From Phoronis australis (lineage: Eukaryota > Phoronida > Phoronidae), in contig NMRA01000163.1 in the NCBI GenBank assembly GCA_002633005.1, forward strand, positions 581,614-645,613: a stretch of DNA of 64,000 nt, in the 5' to 3' direction. A program made the translations under genes and the position numbers. The notes under the pieces are model-generated. The model searched no databases. It was not told the origin of the DNA and was given only the letters and a program-made list of their open reading frames with translations. Shown here piece by piece: positions 10,801 to 20,889 of the stretch. Position 1 is the stretch's first letter. Every line of letters starts with the position of its first letter.

Positions 10801-12528
10801 TAAGAAAGTGCAGCAGGAACTATGTAAAAGCGGTGTTGTTGAGCGCTATTTGAAGGACGCTGATGCAGCAGCTAGGATCAGAGCCACGTTCATGGGACAG
10901 TATTCACTTGAAACTGTACGTATATGTGTAGGCTTACCTATGCAGCAACACTGGGACCATTCCTGTGACCCACTTTCTTGACCCGCAAAAACAGTTCAGT
11001 GGTGGGGCAAAAATGCCATTATAACCATGATTATAACATGGACACAGGGCCACGTTCATTGGACAGCTTTCACTTGAAGATGTTAATGAATTCAGTTTAC
11101 TATGCATCCCCACATACCTGCTGGAGTGCATTTCATTGACCTAAGAATAATTTTTGTTTTTTTTTCCTGTGGCTCCATAAGTTACACTTGTAAGGTCTCG
11201 AGCAGACTCATGAAACACTCGCCTTTCACTCGCATGATTTTGTTATATGACACACATTTGTGAGTTTATTCTTGTGCCTGTAACTGATAACGCATGAATT
11301 TTTTGAAGGGAGTCTCTGGTGACCAAAGTGTTTCTATGGCATTATCGACACCCGGAAACTTTGTGCTGAAACCACAACGAGAAGGGGGTGGATTTAACCT
11401 CTATGGTGAAGACATGGTGCCCCTACTGAAGAAAATTCAAAATTCCAAAGAAAGGAGTGCTTACATATTAATGGAGTTAATTAAACCAAAGATATTCAGG
11501 AATGTCCTCATCAAGTCTGGATCACCAGTCACTGCCGGCGATGTGGTTGGCGAACTCGGCATATATGGTGTTCTTTTAGCGTAAGTTTGTTACAGTCCTG
11601 TAACCACATTTCATTATATTACTTATTACTCACCTTTCGCTGGCAAAAGAGCTTACATTTATTGTCAGGAGAAACATTAACAATTGACGTAATGTTTTGG
11701 GGATGCCCAAAACTAGTGGAATTTTACACCTGAGTGTCCATTTTTATACAGCCCACATAAATATAGCAGTAGTGAGACGAAACTGTCATCTTTTTGCATA
11801 ACCTTGCCCAAGGTCTATTCCCCTGGACGTGTAAATCCCAGCTGCGTGAGGTCTTACACCTTTAATGCAGATGCCCACTGCGCAGTGAATGATTAGTGTC
11901 GGGACATCAATGGATTCGGAATCAGGACAAAAAGTCACTTTTAGTTACTTGCAAAAGGTGGTCAACTTACTATATTCGATGCGTGTTACTCAAATGGCGT
12001 AATGCAAAAATTTGAGCTTTCCCTCTGACATTTGCTATTTATAGCTGGGACAGTCTTGATATCTCACAAACATTCTGTTTGAAATTTAAGCTGCCATATG
12101 TTTTGGAATTGACAGGGGTACCTAGTCCCCATAGTGGCTTAGGATTATGTAAATCATGGGACGGTATCATTCACGCAATAGGTCTTTTGAAATTGATATA
12201 CAAGGTCAGTGAAAACAGTTGTTTATGGGCCCTGCTCTTAGTCACGCAACTGTCCCAGATGGACCCTGTAACTAAACACAGAAAAGGTAATTCTTTTATT
12301 ACCCCCTGTGGATTCATGAATAGCTGAGCCCAGTATGATTCCTAGACTAGCAAATCCAAATCCTGTGTGGTGGTCCACTCATTTGAAGTTGTCTTTTTCA
12401 GTTGCGGTGATGAAGTTATAGAAAACCAGTTTGTTGGGCACTTGTTGAGAACAAAGTTATCTGGTGTAAAAGAAGGTGGTATTGCAGTCGGTGCGGCTTG
12501 CATTGATTCTCCTTTGCTGGAAGACTAG
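1759..12528 (+). CDS. GSS: Glutathione synthetase copy 1, 3' part (exons 5-11)
   Basis: This gene joins gamma-glutamylcysteine to glycine using ATP, the second step of glutathione synthesis, in the cytosol. Seven exons lie here: 1759..1813, 4344..4417, 4720..4884, 5638..5707, 10724..10915, 11309..11580 and 12402..12528. Their phases join without a break into about 318 residues ending at TAG. Family hallmarks are visible: RNIFDQR, YFRAGY, AGAKKVQQEL, the KPQREGGG nucleotide loop, LMEL, GELG, HLLRTK and the C-terminal GGIAVGAA lid. By human numbering (from memory) Gln220, Arg267, Tyr270, Lys305, Lys364, Glu368, Gly369-371, Asn373, Glu425, Arg450 and Lys452 are kept; Asn372 is Phe. Exons 1-4 are not found in 1..1758, so they should lie upstream of the window. 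The family is certain; activity is inferred. Confidence 0.95.
2578..2808. repeat. Degenerate ~49-bp tandem repeat in intron 5
   Basis: The phrase ACTGCTTCATGGTACA, followed by a CATTATGA-like and a TGCACTAAT-like block, recurs at about 2578, 2626, 2677, 2725 and 2766, giving roughly five copies of a 41-51 bp unit. The rest of intron 5 (1814..4343) shows nothing I recognise. Confidence 0.7.
4344..4417 (+). CDS. GSS: GSS copy 1 exon 6
   Basis: The acceptor is TTTACAG and the donor AG|GTACAG. It encodes LPQNDPTQGMAKGLVKAWQ, matching the human NNPSKGLALGIAKAWELYG stretch. It differs from copy 2 exon 6 at about 12 of 74 bases by hand count. Confidence 0.93.
4720..4884 (+). CDS. GSS: GSS copy 1 exon 7
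   Basis: The acceptor is TTTTTTACAG and the donor AT|GTGAGT. It encodes the central strand and the RNIFDQRQIE motif, whose Gln matches substrate-contact Gln220 of human GSS. The residue at the human Glu214 position is Ser, with a Glu just before it; copy 2 also has its Glu one place earlier. Confidence 0.94.
5638..5707 (+). CDS. GSS: GSS copy 1 exon 8
   Basis: The acceptor is AACTTTCAG and the donor AAG|GTTAGT. It encodes DGRTVAVTYFRAGYTPEFY. The Arg and Tyr of FRxGY correspond to human Arg267 and Tyr270, which contact gamma-glutamylcysteine. Confidence 0.94.
7701..7730. repeat. Hairpin heading the intron 8 array
   Basis: 14-base arms ATGCGCCCACATAT and ATATGTGGACGCAT with a 2-base loop and one mismatch. 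It is followed at 7750..7779 by a CGTCCG/CCGGCGT minisatellite stretch, then by the tandem array, so it may mark one end of a repeat element. Confidence 0.7.
7892..8648. repeat. Higher-order array of six CTCF-consensus-like sites
   Basis: The core GCGCCACCTAGTGGCCA and variants occur at 7892, 8034, 8189, 8326, 8471 and 8632, spaced 137-161 bases. Sites 1/4, 2/5 and 3/6 pair up by sequence, so the structure is a three-site unit of about 437 bp repeated twice; 7915..8230 and 8340..8665 align along their length. The reverse complement CCACTAGGTGGCGC fits the CTCF core consensus (from memory). Binding is inferred. The minus-strand open frames here are repeat-derived, not genes. Confidence 0.75.
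10352..10430 (-). mobile_element. tRNA-like head of a SINE
   Basis: On the minus strand there is an A box TGGCTCAGTGG (10410..10420) and a B box GGTTCGAATCC (10367..10377), with a GCTC/GAGC D-stem and a CAGG/CCTG T-stem. The anticodon region is not a clean tRNA arm, so a tRNA-derived SINE is more likely than a working tRNA gene. The body may run down to the poly-C tract near 10130. Confidence 0.6.
10724..10915 (+). CDS. GSS: GSS copy 1 exon 9 (likely converted with copy 2)
   Basis: The acceptor is TGTAACAG and the donor ACT|GTACGT; 64 codons in phase 0. It carries HLAGAKKVQQEL, with the ATP-binding Lys305 equivalent, and RIRATFMGQYSLET. Only one residue of 64 differs from copy 2 (Tyr/Phe in GQYSL), and 13 of 192 bases by hand count, far less than neighbouring exons. 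The similarity runs about 120 bases into intron 9. Confidence 0.96.
11043..11085 (+). repeat. Partial copy of exon 9 end inside intron 9
   Basis: The sequence GGCCACGTTCATTGGACAG and then TTTCACTTGAAG repeats the 3' end of exon 9 (RATFMGQYSLE becomes RATFIGQLSLE). It lies about 130 bases past the real donor. It lacks a donor at the matching position, so it looks like a dead exon fragment. Confidence 0.65.
11309..11580 (+). CDS. GSS: GSS copy 1 exon 10, Gly-rich ATP loop
   Basis: The acceptor is unusual (TTTTTTGAAG, AAG rather than CAG/TAG); the donor is GC|GTAAGT. It encodes FVLKPQREGGGFNLYGED, then AYILMELIKP and GELGIYGVLLA. Glu368, the three loop glycines and Asn373 are conserved, but Asn372 has become Phe. 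About 24 of 91 residues differ from copy 2. Confidence 0.95.
12402..12528 (+). CDS. GSS: GSS copy 1 exon 11 (terminal)
   Basis: The acceptor is GTCTTTTTCAG and the stop is TAG at 12526..12528. It encodes VGHLLRTK (Arg450, Lys452) and the lid KEGGIAVGAACID, close to the human DGGVAAGVAVLD A-loop that closes over the active site. Normal lid glycines are present, unlike copy 2. Confidence 0.95.
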
Positions 12529-12591
12529 TCACATATTGGTTGTGCCGGTTTGTATGCATTGGCATCTAGTTGGACATTTCTGAACATTGTA

Positions 12592-12597
12592 AATAAA
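12592..12597 (+). terminator. Polyadenylation signal of GSS copy 1
   Basis: AATAAA lies 64 bases past the GSS copy 1 stop codon, followed by TG-rich sequence. This suggests a very short 3' UTR ending near 12615. It is inferred from position and motif only. Confidence 0.7.
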
Positions 12598-12719
12598 GTT
12601 ACTGGTTTGACTAAATTTACTACAATTACCATAGAAGTGCCCAAGAAAAAGGAGAAGTCAGTGATCATGGTGCAGTCATGTTTATTCTAAGGTGAAGGTG
12701 ATGGGGACATAGTAATCGA

Positions 12720-15230
12720 TGGACATCATTTTGTCCAACAGTGCAACTCCTAAATGATTTCCACAAAACTTAAGAAAGTATGCTTATGTAGGGTCATAGT
12801 GCATATCATCTGCATTTTATGATTCGACACTATTTTCCTGAGTTTTGCCCATTTTTGATTTTCACACATCCATGTTCTAGGGAGATGCTCTTCTGTTCTT
12901 TTACATTCCATGGGTGATATTTATCAAACCTTTTAACAAGAGCGCTCGGAGGAGCGACACTGGGCGGAATTAATCGAAAAGACGACGATGGGGAGGACGA
13001 CGACAATCATGACGATCAAGGCGGCAATTATGAATAACACGATAACATTCATGTGACTAGCGAAAAAATCAAATAGAGAGCATACAATCAACTACAATAA
13101 AGAACAATAGATGGCGCAACATGACGGACGAGCCACGCTTTGTTCCCACATTCCAAAATAGGTGGCACTATGTGACAGTGTGCAGAGCAAAGTTATGTTT
13201 ACAATAAGTATTTGGCCTGGAATTCCAGTCTACAGTAGGACAGTGCTGGCTGGGTCAGTCGGGGTCAAATGGGCATAACCAAAACAAAGTGAACTGAAAG
13301 CCAGCCAGCTGCGTGCTTGCATAGGTGACCGAAGGAACAATGGTATCCGAAAATCTCAAATAAGTCGTAGTGCAAAATGGAAAGTATCTTCTGGAAGCCC
13401 GTTCAAAACTCTATCTAAAGTGATAATTTGGCAAAAATCAAAAAAAAATTCGAAAAAATTGAAAATTTGCCGTTTTTTTTGAAATTCAAAGTCCAATAAC
13501 TCAAAAACGGTAAGTCTGAGAAATACGCTCTCGCAGACTTTTTGAAAGGCCATGCTTCAACGAATCCACATGCAAAAATTCACGTCATTTGCTCTTCCCG
13601 TTAAAAATGCGACACCAGAACGATTGAAACCGTGTGAACATGCGCCACAGCCGCCATCTTGAAAGTGACTTCCAGTTCAATAAACTTTTATAAAACCTTA
13701 TTTAACTCAACAAACACGTGACCAGTTTGAAAGTGATTTTTTCGCAAATGCGCCCTCTATAGGAGAAAACATTTTTGGCCATATTTCGGCGTGCGCATGC
13801 GCCACTTCCAATATTTCCGCCATATTTGACCGGAAGTCAACGATTTTCGGTACAGTTGTACCACATGTGCTCTATAATAATCGTACCACATTTCAGCCCT
13901 GTACGTTGAAAAATGCGGCCTCTACGAACACTTGACTGTGAAATCGGATACAAAATGGCCGCCACATCCGCCATTTTGAATTCGATCATGACCAAAAACA
14001 ATAGGCTTCCAGGACATTCTGATCTACACGTTGTGTGCAAAATTTCGTGAGAATCGGACGAAAATTGCGACCTGTAGAGTGCGAACAAAAAAAAAACTTG
14101 ACGACAGCAACATACTTGTCGGAATTTGAAGAATTCCGCCAAGTAAAAAGAATGCTTACGAAGGACCATAGTGTATACAGTGAACCTTTTGCAAATCAAC
14201 CATATTTTCCTGGATTTTGTCCTATTCTTGTTGTTCACATCTCTTTGTAGGGAGGTCCCCTACAACTTAAGTAGGATTTTAACCAAAATTTCAAGAAAGA
14301 GTACTTGCAAAGTGACCTGCATATAGTTGAAATTTCACGATTTGAATAGATTTTCTTAAAATTTACCCATTTTTGATTTTCTCGCATTCATGAATGGCTG
14401 AATATTCATCTGTGTGCCACTACCCCTACTGTTCATTTCTCATGAGACTTTGAAAAAATGTTAAAAGAATTATGCTTACAAAGTGCCGTAATGTATATTG
14501 TCTACATTGTGTAATTTGACCATCATTCCATTATTTTGCCCACACCGGATTTTCATGCGTCCAGGTAGGGAAATGTTCTTCTGTTCATAACTCCTACGTT
14601 TCAGTGGAGGATTTCGACCAAACCTTAAAAGAATACACTATGAATTACCATCACGTATCGCCAGCTTTTTGTTACGTATTTGGCCATTTTCTGGAAAAGC
14701 TTTTCAGTGCCCAACTCCTACATTTTTTAGAGTTCAGAAAAGTATGCTTGGGAGCTGCCATTGCACGTATCATTAGCATTTTGTTATTTGACTTTTGATT
14801 ATCTGGAATGTGAGCCTGTGCTTAGGTTTGCACACTCCCATATAGGAATCCTCCTGTGAGCACAACTCTTTCTGCATTTTATTGTAGATTTTATCCAAAC
14901 TTTCAAAAATTATACTTACACAGAGCATTATTTATTATTCGATATTTTGTGAGTAGACCATATTTTCACGAATTTTGACGACTTGCGTAACATGTCGGCG
15001 TAGAAGGAATGGCTGTCCTGTGTGTAACTCCTTCTTCATTTCAAATGGGATTTTGACCAATCTTTTAAATAAAAAATATGCTTGTGAAATGTTGTATCAC
15101 AAGTTTTCAGCATTTTCTGATTTGACCATATTTTCCTGAATTTTGTTCTGTTCTTGATTTTCATGCATACTTGTGTGGAAACGCTCTACATTTCTTAGGA
15201 GAGTTTACCAAAGTTTTTAAACAAAAATCA
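12720..15230. repeat. Degenerate ~160-bp tandem array, interrupted
   Basis: Phrases like GACCATATTTTCCTGAATTT, TTTTGATTTTCATGCAT, CTCCTACATTTC and TATGCTTACAAAGTG recur in the same order. TATGCTTAC-like positions fall near 12779, 14150, 14304, 14473, 14745, 14917 and 15078. The stretch 12940..14140 lacks the pattern and looks like a later insertion. The 133-residue minus-strand open frame inside it has no domain. Confidence 0.65.
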
Positions 15231-15682
15231 CCACAGTGGCACCCCATTGGGTCCATGCAAATGCACCAATAAGCTTACCTCTGAAACCACAAGTACACCA
15301 GTCCAGTACCTTCAAAGAAACAATCCCACAGCAGCTGATGTCTCTATTCTTGTGTAATCCCAAAAGTAACTCTTCCCAATTATTTACAGTTAACAGTTTG
15401 TAAACTTTTCTGTTCTATTGCACGGAAAGCAATCCACCACCAGTATTCCACATGAAGAAGTCTGTCCAAAACACAGCATAGACTAATTACCTTTGGTCAA
15501 ACACCAGCTGTTGGAAGTTGAAGTGTGTAAATTTGTATCACTTTTGATTTCTGGATGTGAAGTGTGCTTGGATTTACTCAATTCCAGTTTTAGTAAGTAG
15601 AATCAATCATTAGACAAAGTTGTAGTCATAGCTAAGATGTTAGTTGGGTTAAAATGTGACTGGTGTCTGGTTTTCATTCTAG

Positions 15683-15821
15683 ATTACATTTTGGTGGAAG
15701 GCAGTTCATGCTGGATGTGGACGTTGTGGAAATTCTGGATCCCTTGATCATCCAACCAAGGAACAAGTTTCTTAGTGTAACACAATATCCTATTGAATTC
15801 AGTGGTCCACATGACCTTTGA
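15683..15821 (+). CDS. Possible orphan exon, unrecognised
   Basis: After an acceptor-like TTTTCATTCTAG, an open frame of about 45 residues runs to TGA and includes GGRQFMLDVDVVEILDPL. Residue make-up is protein-like, but I recognise no family and see no partner exon. It may be chance or a pseudogene end. Confidence 0.18.
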
Positions 15822-16551
15822 GGCCATGTCTCTAATTCCTAAAGATACCTCAGTTGCGTCAATTGGTGTTTCATTCAGTAGAGGTTATTGAAACTTTCAT
15901 TTCGTTGCACATATTTAATTGGGGTTTCCCTCACACGTTCACCTTTGGTGTGGTTCTTGTATACCTAGGCCTCAAAATCCCGCTCGCCAGGTGGGCGACT
16001 GAGCCAGAAAATCAAGTCACCCAGCCTAAAATTAAGTTGCCCGTTTTTGCGTTGGTCGCAACAGACAGTCTGGCCGTCTGAAAATTCAAGAATCACCAGA
16101 AAGACGGCATAATTAATCATGTGCGAAAGTCAGAATTAATTTGGTGTCATACAAGGTACACATGTTTCAGTACAACTTTTGTACTCTGTAACATGTCAGT
16201 GGTCAGTTCTTTGTTTGCACTTTCCTTTTTAACTTTTGGTCTTTTTTGTTTTTCATGTGTTTCAGGGTAACATTACATTCAAAGCATTGTCTGCCAATCA
16301 ATTTGGACAAACATGGTTCCTGTTTGACTTTAATTTGTGGCAGAATGTGTTACTGTGCATTTTCCCATATGCCACATAATTGTTGACATCTTAGGTTGTA
16401 GAATGTGGTCAAGTAGGGACAAGTGATAGAGCTACATGTACATGTGTGATTGCAAATCTGAATGAATGTGGGACACCATAAATCGTCTCATACAATTTTA
16501 ATTAGTTGTTCTCTTCTTTTTGCTGAATTGAACCAAAACCCAGTATTTTGC

Positions 16552-16769
16552 AAGCAGTTTATCCCGTTCAATCTGGCATCTTTTTGGTCACATCACGTGA
16601 CCTAATGAATATAAGTCCGAAAAGGTTTCTGCCCCCGACTGGGACTCGAACCCAGGACCTTCTGCTCACCTGAGTTCGAGTCCCCGTCGGGGGCAAAAAT
16701 CTTTTCGGACTTATATTCGTTAGGTCATGTGTTCAACCAAAGATGGTGGATTGAACGGATAAACTGCTT
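16552..16769. mobile_element. Foldback element with tRNA T-arm sequence in both arms
   Basis: Arms of about 100 bases (16552..16651 and 16674..16769) are reverse complements at roughly 90% over the inner 53 bases and less in the outer part. Each arm carries a B-box-like GTTCGAGTCC followed by acceptor-stem-like sequence ending GTCGGGGGCA, as at a tRNA 3' end. The 22-base spacer is unrelated. It looks like two SINE heads fused tail to tail, or a foldback MITE that captured tRNA sequence. Confidence 0.75.
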
Positions 16770-16798
16770 ACAACATATTCCACACCTCGGCTGAATAA

Positions 16799-16812
16799 GA
16801 TATATATATATA
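16799..16812. repeat. AT microsatellite
   Basis: A short run of alternating TA, directly after the foldback element. Confidence 0.8.
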
Positions 16813-17208
16813 CAAACCCAGTATGGCTGTGCAAAATGCTCTGGAAAATTCGTTCCATAGTATGTTATTTTAGTTAGGCAAGTAGTGTTTTCAGGATATT
16901 TAACCAAGAAATAGTCTGGGAATTTGTGTTTTTAAGTGGAAGTCGTCTCTGGTAGGCATACCAGTTGCTGTAGTTTAGTCTCGAATTGGCTGTAGAATGC
17001 CCCAACAATGCCTTTAAATTCGTGTTTATGACTGATGCTGTAATAACAAAACGGGTCTACCTGTCAGTTTCCAAAAATTAGCCCTGATGAGCTAGACTGG
17101 ACTTGCAGTCTCTACAATCAGTTTGGAAACTGACTGAACTCAGCAGCGAGGAAACTGGAGCGTTTCATAGTGTAATGGCTGTGTATGATTGGCATCGCTC
17201 AGGTTCCG

Positions 17209-17289
17209 CCAGGTCAACCAGCTAAGACATATGATTGTTCATAGCGGTGACATCATGCTTACAAACCAGTCAGATGCTGGTTGACCTGG
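17209..17289. repeat. Small inverted repeat
   Basis: Perfect 14-base arms CCAGGTCAACCAGC (17209..17222) and GCTGGTTGACCTGG (17276..17289). A second pair, TCAGTTTCCAAA and TTTGGAAACTGA, lies just upstream at about 17066 and 17128. These are probably short MITE remains. Confidence 0.6.
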
Positions 17290-18003
17290 ATGAACCAGTG
17301 AAGTTGTTGAAATGCAGCTAATGTCACACTTCATGTTTTTCTCTACTATAGTCATAACTTTGAAACTCCCATAGTTGTTTAACGAATATACTCTTTTCTG
17401 TGTTCAAGTAATTCTCATGTTAGATGGTACAACTCCGTCTATTGGTAGTTAATGGCAGTGATATTAAGTCAAATACCGAATTATATGTTTATCGAAAGTT
17501 GCTTACCCTAAATTCGAACAGAATTGTGCACTTGACAACAATCTTCTACTGTGTCCACATTGTAAGAATTAGAGGTGTGTTTAATAAATTGGAACTTCTT
17601 CAAAAATGTGTGTACCAGGGAGGGAATTTGAGATTGTTCTTTTAAAGGGGAGTTTGAAATGTTGATTTTATAAAAAATTCTATATTGAACGTTGATGATA
17701 AGAAATTCTATATTGAACGGTCAGAATTCATGACTTGATTCATAACATTTGAATATAAAGTTTTCCCACGCATTAGTGTCATTGTGTATTTCAGATGTTA
17801 CCTGTCATGTTTTGCACAGGTATCATTCCCGTTGGTGCCTTTTTGGTTATGCATTCAGCATCCGTTTTCATTTGTAGCACATCCGGACATTGTGGTAGTG
17901 CAATCATAGTTTAAAATTTGAAGTTTGTTTTTAATAATCTATGTGTAGTAAGCAAGAGAAACAATAACCAGTATCCAATATACATCAATTCTATTCTCTA
18001 TTA

Positions 18004-18095
18004 ACTAGACCACAAGTTATGATACAAAACAAAGTGTGGTTATCCTCATGGACTACCGCCATATCAGAACCAATAGCAAATACGTGGTCTAGTAA
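18004..18095. repeat. Short element with inverted ends
   Basis: ACTAGACCAC on the left and GTGGTCTAGT on the right enclose about 70 bases. It may be a small MITE; no target-site duplication is obvious. Confidence 0.4.
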
Positions 18096-19610
18096 GTTGC
18101 AACCATGATGGATACGAAAGAAATTCTAAATGCATCTTTGCCAAGAATTTCCCCTTTTAATACATAAACCATTAAAATATCTTACCCAGGAACCTTTATC
18201 ATTTCAACTGAGCTTTACGAAAAATCGGATCGTGCAGTTTACAAATCTTCATTGGTCTCCCCCAGCCTCTTTTGAGAACACCAGTGCGCAAAGAGTATAG
18301 TATTAAAATGGGAAGACTGTCATTATGTGCTCCAGTGTAGAACCAATGTTGGGGTATGCATCTGGTGTGTGATGTTACGAACATTAAACTAGTTCCGTGA
18401 ACATTTAAAATAGATCGAGCTATGTGTTTTTATTTATGGGTAACGGGTTTACGCTTGCTCATGCTATCTGTGGTGGTATGCGGTGGCCCGGCAGAAAGCA
18501 GGCTTATGGGCATATAATTGTTATTTTTTTAGTATTACCCCATAGTGTGAATCTCCAATTTTATTCTTGCCAATAGATGTCTCCTTGTATGTCTCTTGTA
18601 ACACTGACAACACGGTTGTATTTGTGTATTGAATGGTTAGCCTGTAGATTTACTAGCTGCCATACAGGGATATGCCGAGTTGCTGTATGTAATCTAGGTA
18701 GTGTGGTTAATTTTTGACTAAGCACTTAGCCACGGTAATTCCGTAGTTTTTATTTAGTAGCCTACTTCCTGAGAATTAAGATTACAGGTTCTAGCTTGGA
18801 CGCTCTTGACGGCCAATATCCGTATAATTGACGAGGCTTTAGCTAGGGAGCCCTGGGCCGGAAAGGCGGGAGCTCTGATGAACAGAGGTCGGTCACGTGA
18901 CATAATTTTACGACGTGTTATTCAAGTCACAAGCACGTGCACGTGCATGGTGGTAAAAATATAATTTCATTTCGCATTACATCACTCAAGAGTTCAAGTT
19001 GATCTAGGCTACATGTACTTTGATAAGGACAGTTGTCAGTACGTGGCGGAAATGCCATGGTCCCTCTAAACTTTTAGCCACCGTGACGATTTCGTAGACC
19101 CAAGTCCCAGACCAATAAACACTCGTGAGCACTAGCGGGAAGACTTCTGTTCCGGTGCGCCCGCTCCCAAACTCCAAACGCGCCTAAACTATCCCCTACC
19201 CGGTGACCAAACTCCGTATGCGGGCCATTATGTACGGGGCACTGAACAATTAAATTCTTAAAACTGCAAAGTGTTTTTCTATCGAAGTTAGTGCTTTGTG
19301 ATTGCAAAAGAACAAGTCAGAAAAGTTCACTTCAGTCGAAGGCAAGATCGCCGACGAGAGCATTGCTTCATGTAGGGACTAAAAATTATCGCGAACAGCT
19401 CGTCACTTATTTGTGTCATATAGATCGCACATGTTTCTAAGTAAACAGGGGTTTGTAAGAAAACTATATTGCCGTCGACTTAATGCCTGCGCCCATATTA
19501 TACCGGTATACAATTAATGTCGCTACTGAAACAGGAACAAAACACGTTGACAGCGACAGATCGTCATATCAATATGCGGCTCAATAAATTTTAACATAGC
19601 TTAATTACAG

Positions 19611-19966
19611 GAAGTTGAAGGCAACCGCGTTTCTCCGAGCCTATAGGCCTAGTGATCTGCCTCCCGTTCATTAACGCTAGGACCTCGCTAAAAAGCAAGA
19701 CTTCGCGAGATTACGAGAGATATTGCCGTGTATTTTTAATTAGAACACGTGACTTTGGCTAAATTTTAGCTAGGGCCTAGCTTACGTAGGTCCTAGCGTT
19801 AGTGAACGCACGCCAGTAATGAGTGCTTCGCGCAAGGAGAAGCAGGCCTACTCCGAAGTCCTGTGAGAGCGAACGCGGCAAGTCTTCGGTCTTGCAGCGA
19901 GCGAGCGAACATTATACAGATAAGGTTCGTGTATTGCATTTCAGTCAGTACCGAATCAACCACAAT
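19611..19966 (+). repeat. ~360-bp direct repeat, copy A
   Basis: Nearly identical to 22262..22624, with only a handful of differences. It is GC-richer than its surroundings. Within it, CGTTCATTAACGCTAGGACCT (19667..19687) and its reverse complement with one mismatch (19789..19809) form terminal inverted repeats of a ~143-bp MITE-like core. It could be one of two element insertions, a pair of terminal repeats, or an assembly duplication. Confidence 0.85.
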
Positions 19967-20613
19967 TTAAAAGGGAACTGTATTTTATTCTGAATAAATT
20001 CTGGATAGTTTTCTATGAATTGGTGATTAATTTCACAAATAATTCAACACGAAAAATTAAACTTATGTTCTCTAACGAAGCTCAAAAAATTACCGGCTTA
20101 GAGCGCTGCTTAGTCTCGTGACGTATTTGGCGGGGGCAAAGTCACTGTCCTGTGTTAGCGTGCAATCAAGTAGCGTTTTTATATTGTCGGAATAAGAAAT
20201 TTTAGTGTGAAATTTCGGGTCACAAGGGATACCTGTTTGAGCCAAGGCAACACAAAGTGATACCTAGTCATCGTCATCGTCAGACGAAAATTTGCCGGTG
20301 TAACTGGTGTCAGTGACTGTGCCGAGGGCAATGTGGACTCTAGCCATCCAGTCAGCCAGTTGTCAGCCAATACTCCGGCAGCTCTGTAAACCTGAAGGGT
20401 TGGTAAGTTACCGACTGTACCTGTATGAAGACTATCGTACCACTGTTTGTTGAGCTCCGTTAACCCCGAAATTTCAGACAGCCATTGACTACCCGGGTAT
20501 AGTTGACTCAGTTATGCTCGTCACCTCGTCGTAAAACTTAGGCTACATCAACATATAAAGCTAACGGACCGGCGGGGGCGCATGCAAAATCTGATATAGT
20601 CACCCGACACTTC

Positions 20614-20809
20614 NNNNNNNNNNNNNNNNNNNNNNNNNNNNNNNNNNNNNNNNNNNNNNNNNNNNNNNNNNNNNNNNNNNNNNNNNNNNNNNNNNNNNNN
20701 NNNNNNNNNNNNNNNNNNNNNNNNNNNNNNNNNNNNNNNNNNNNNNNNNNNNNNNNNNNNNNNNNNNNNNNNNNNNNNNNNNNNNNNNNNNNNNNNNNNN
20801 NNNNNNNNN
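20614..20809. other. Assembly gap (196 N)
   Basis: Unknown bases. The gap lies between the two ~360-bp direct repeats, so the join here may not be reliable. Confidence 1.
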
Positions 20810-20889
20810 AAAAAGTCCTTAACTCAGTATGTTACCACTAAATTACACAAAGTCTGCCAGACACAACTTTTTGAAAAAGACATACTTTT

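Noticed and set aside
13837-14238. 133-residue minus-strand open frame
   Set aside because: It lies at the edge of the degenerate ~160-bp array, lacks domains and splice context, and a plus-strand frame overlaps it.
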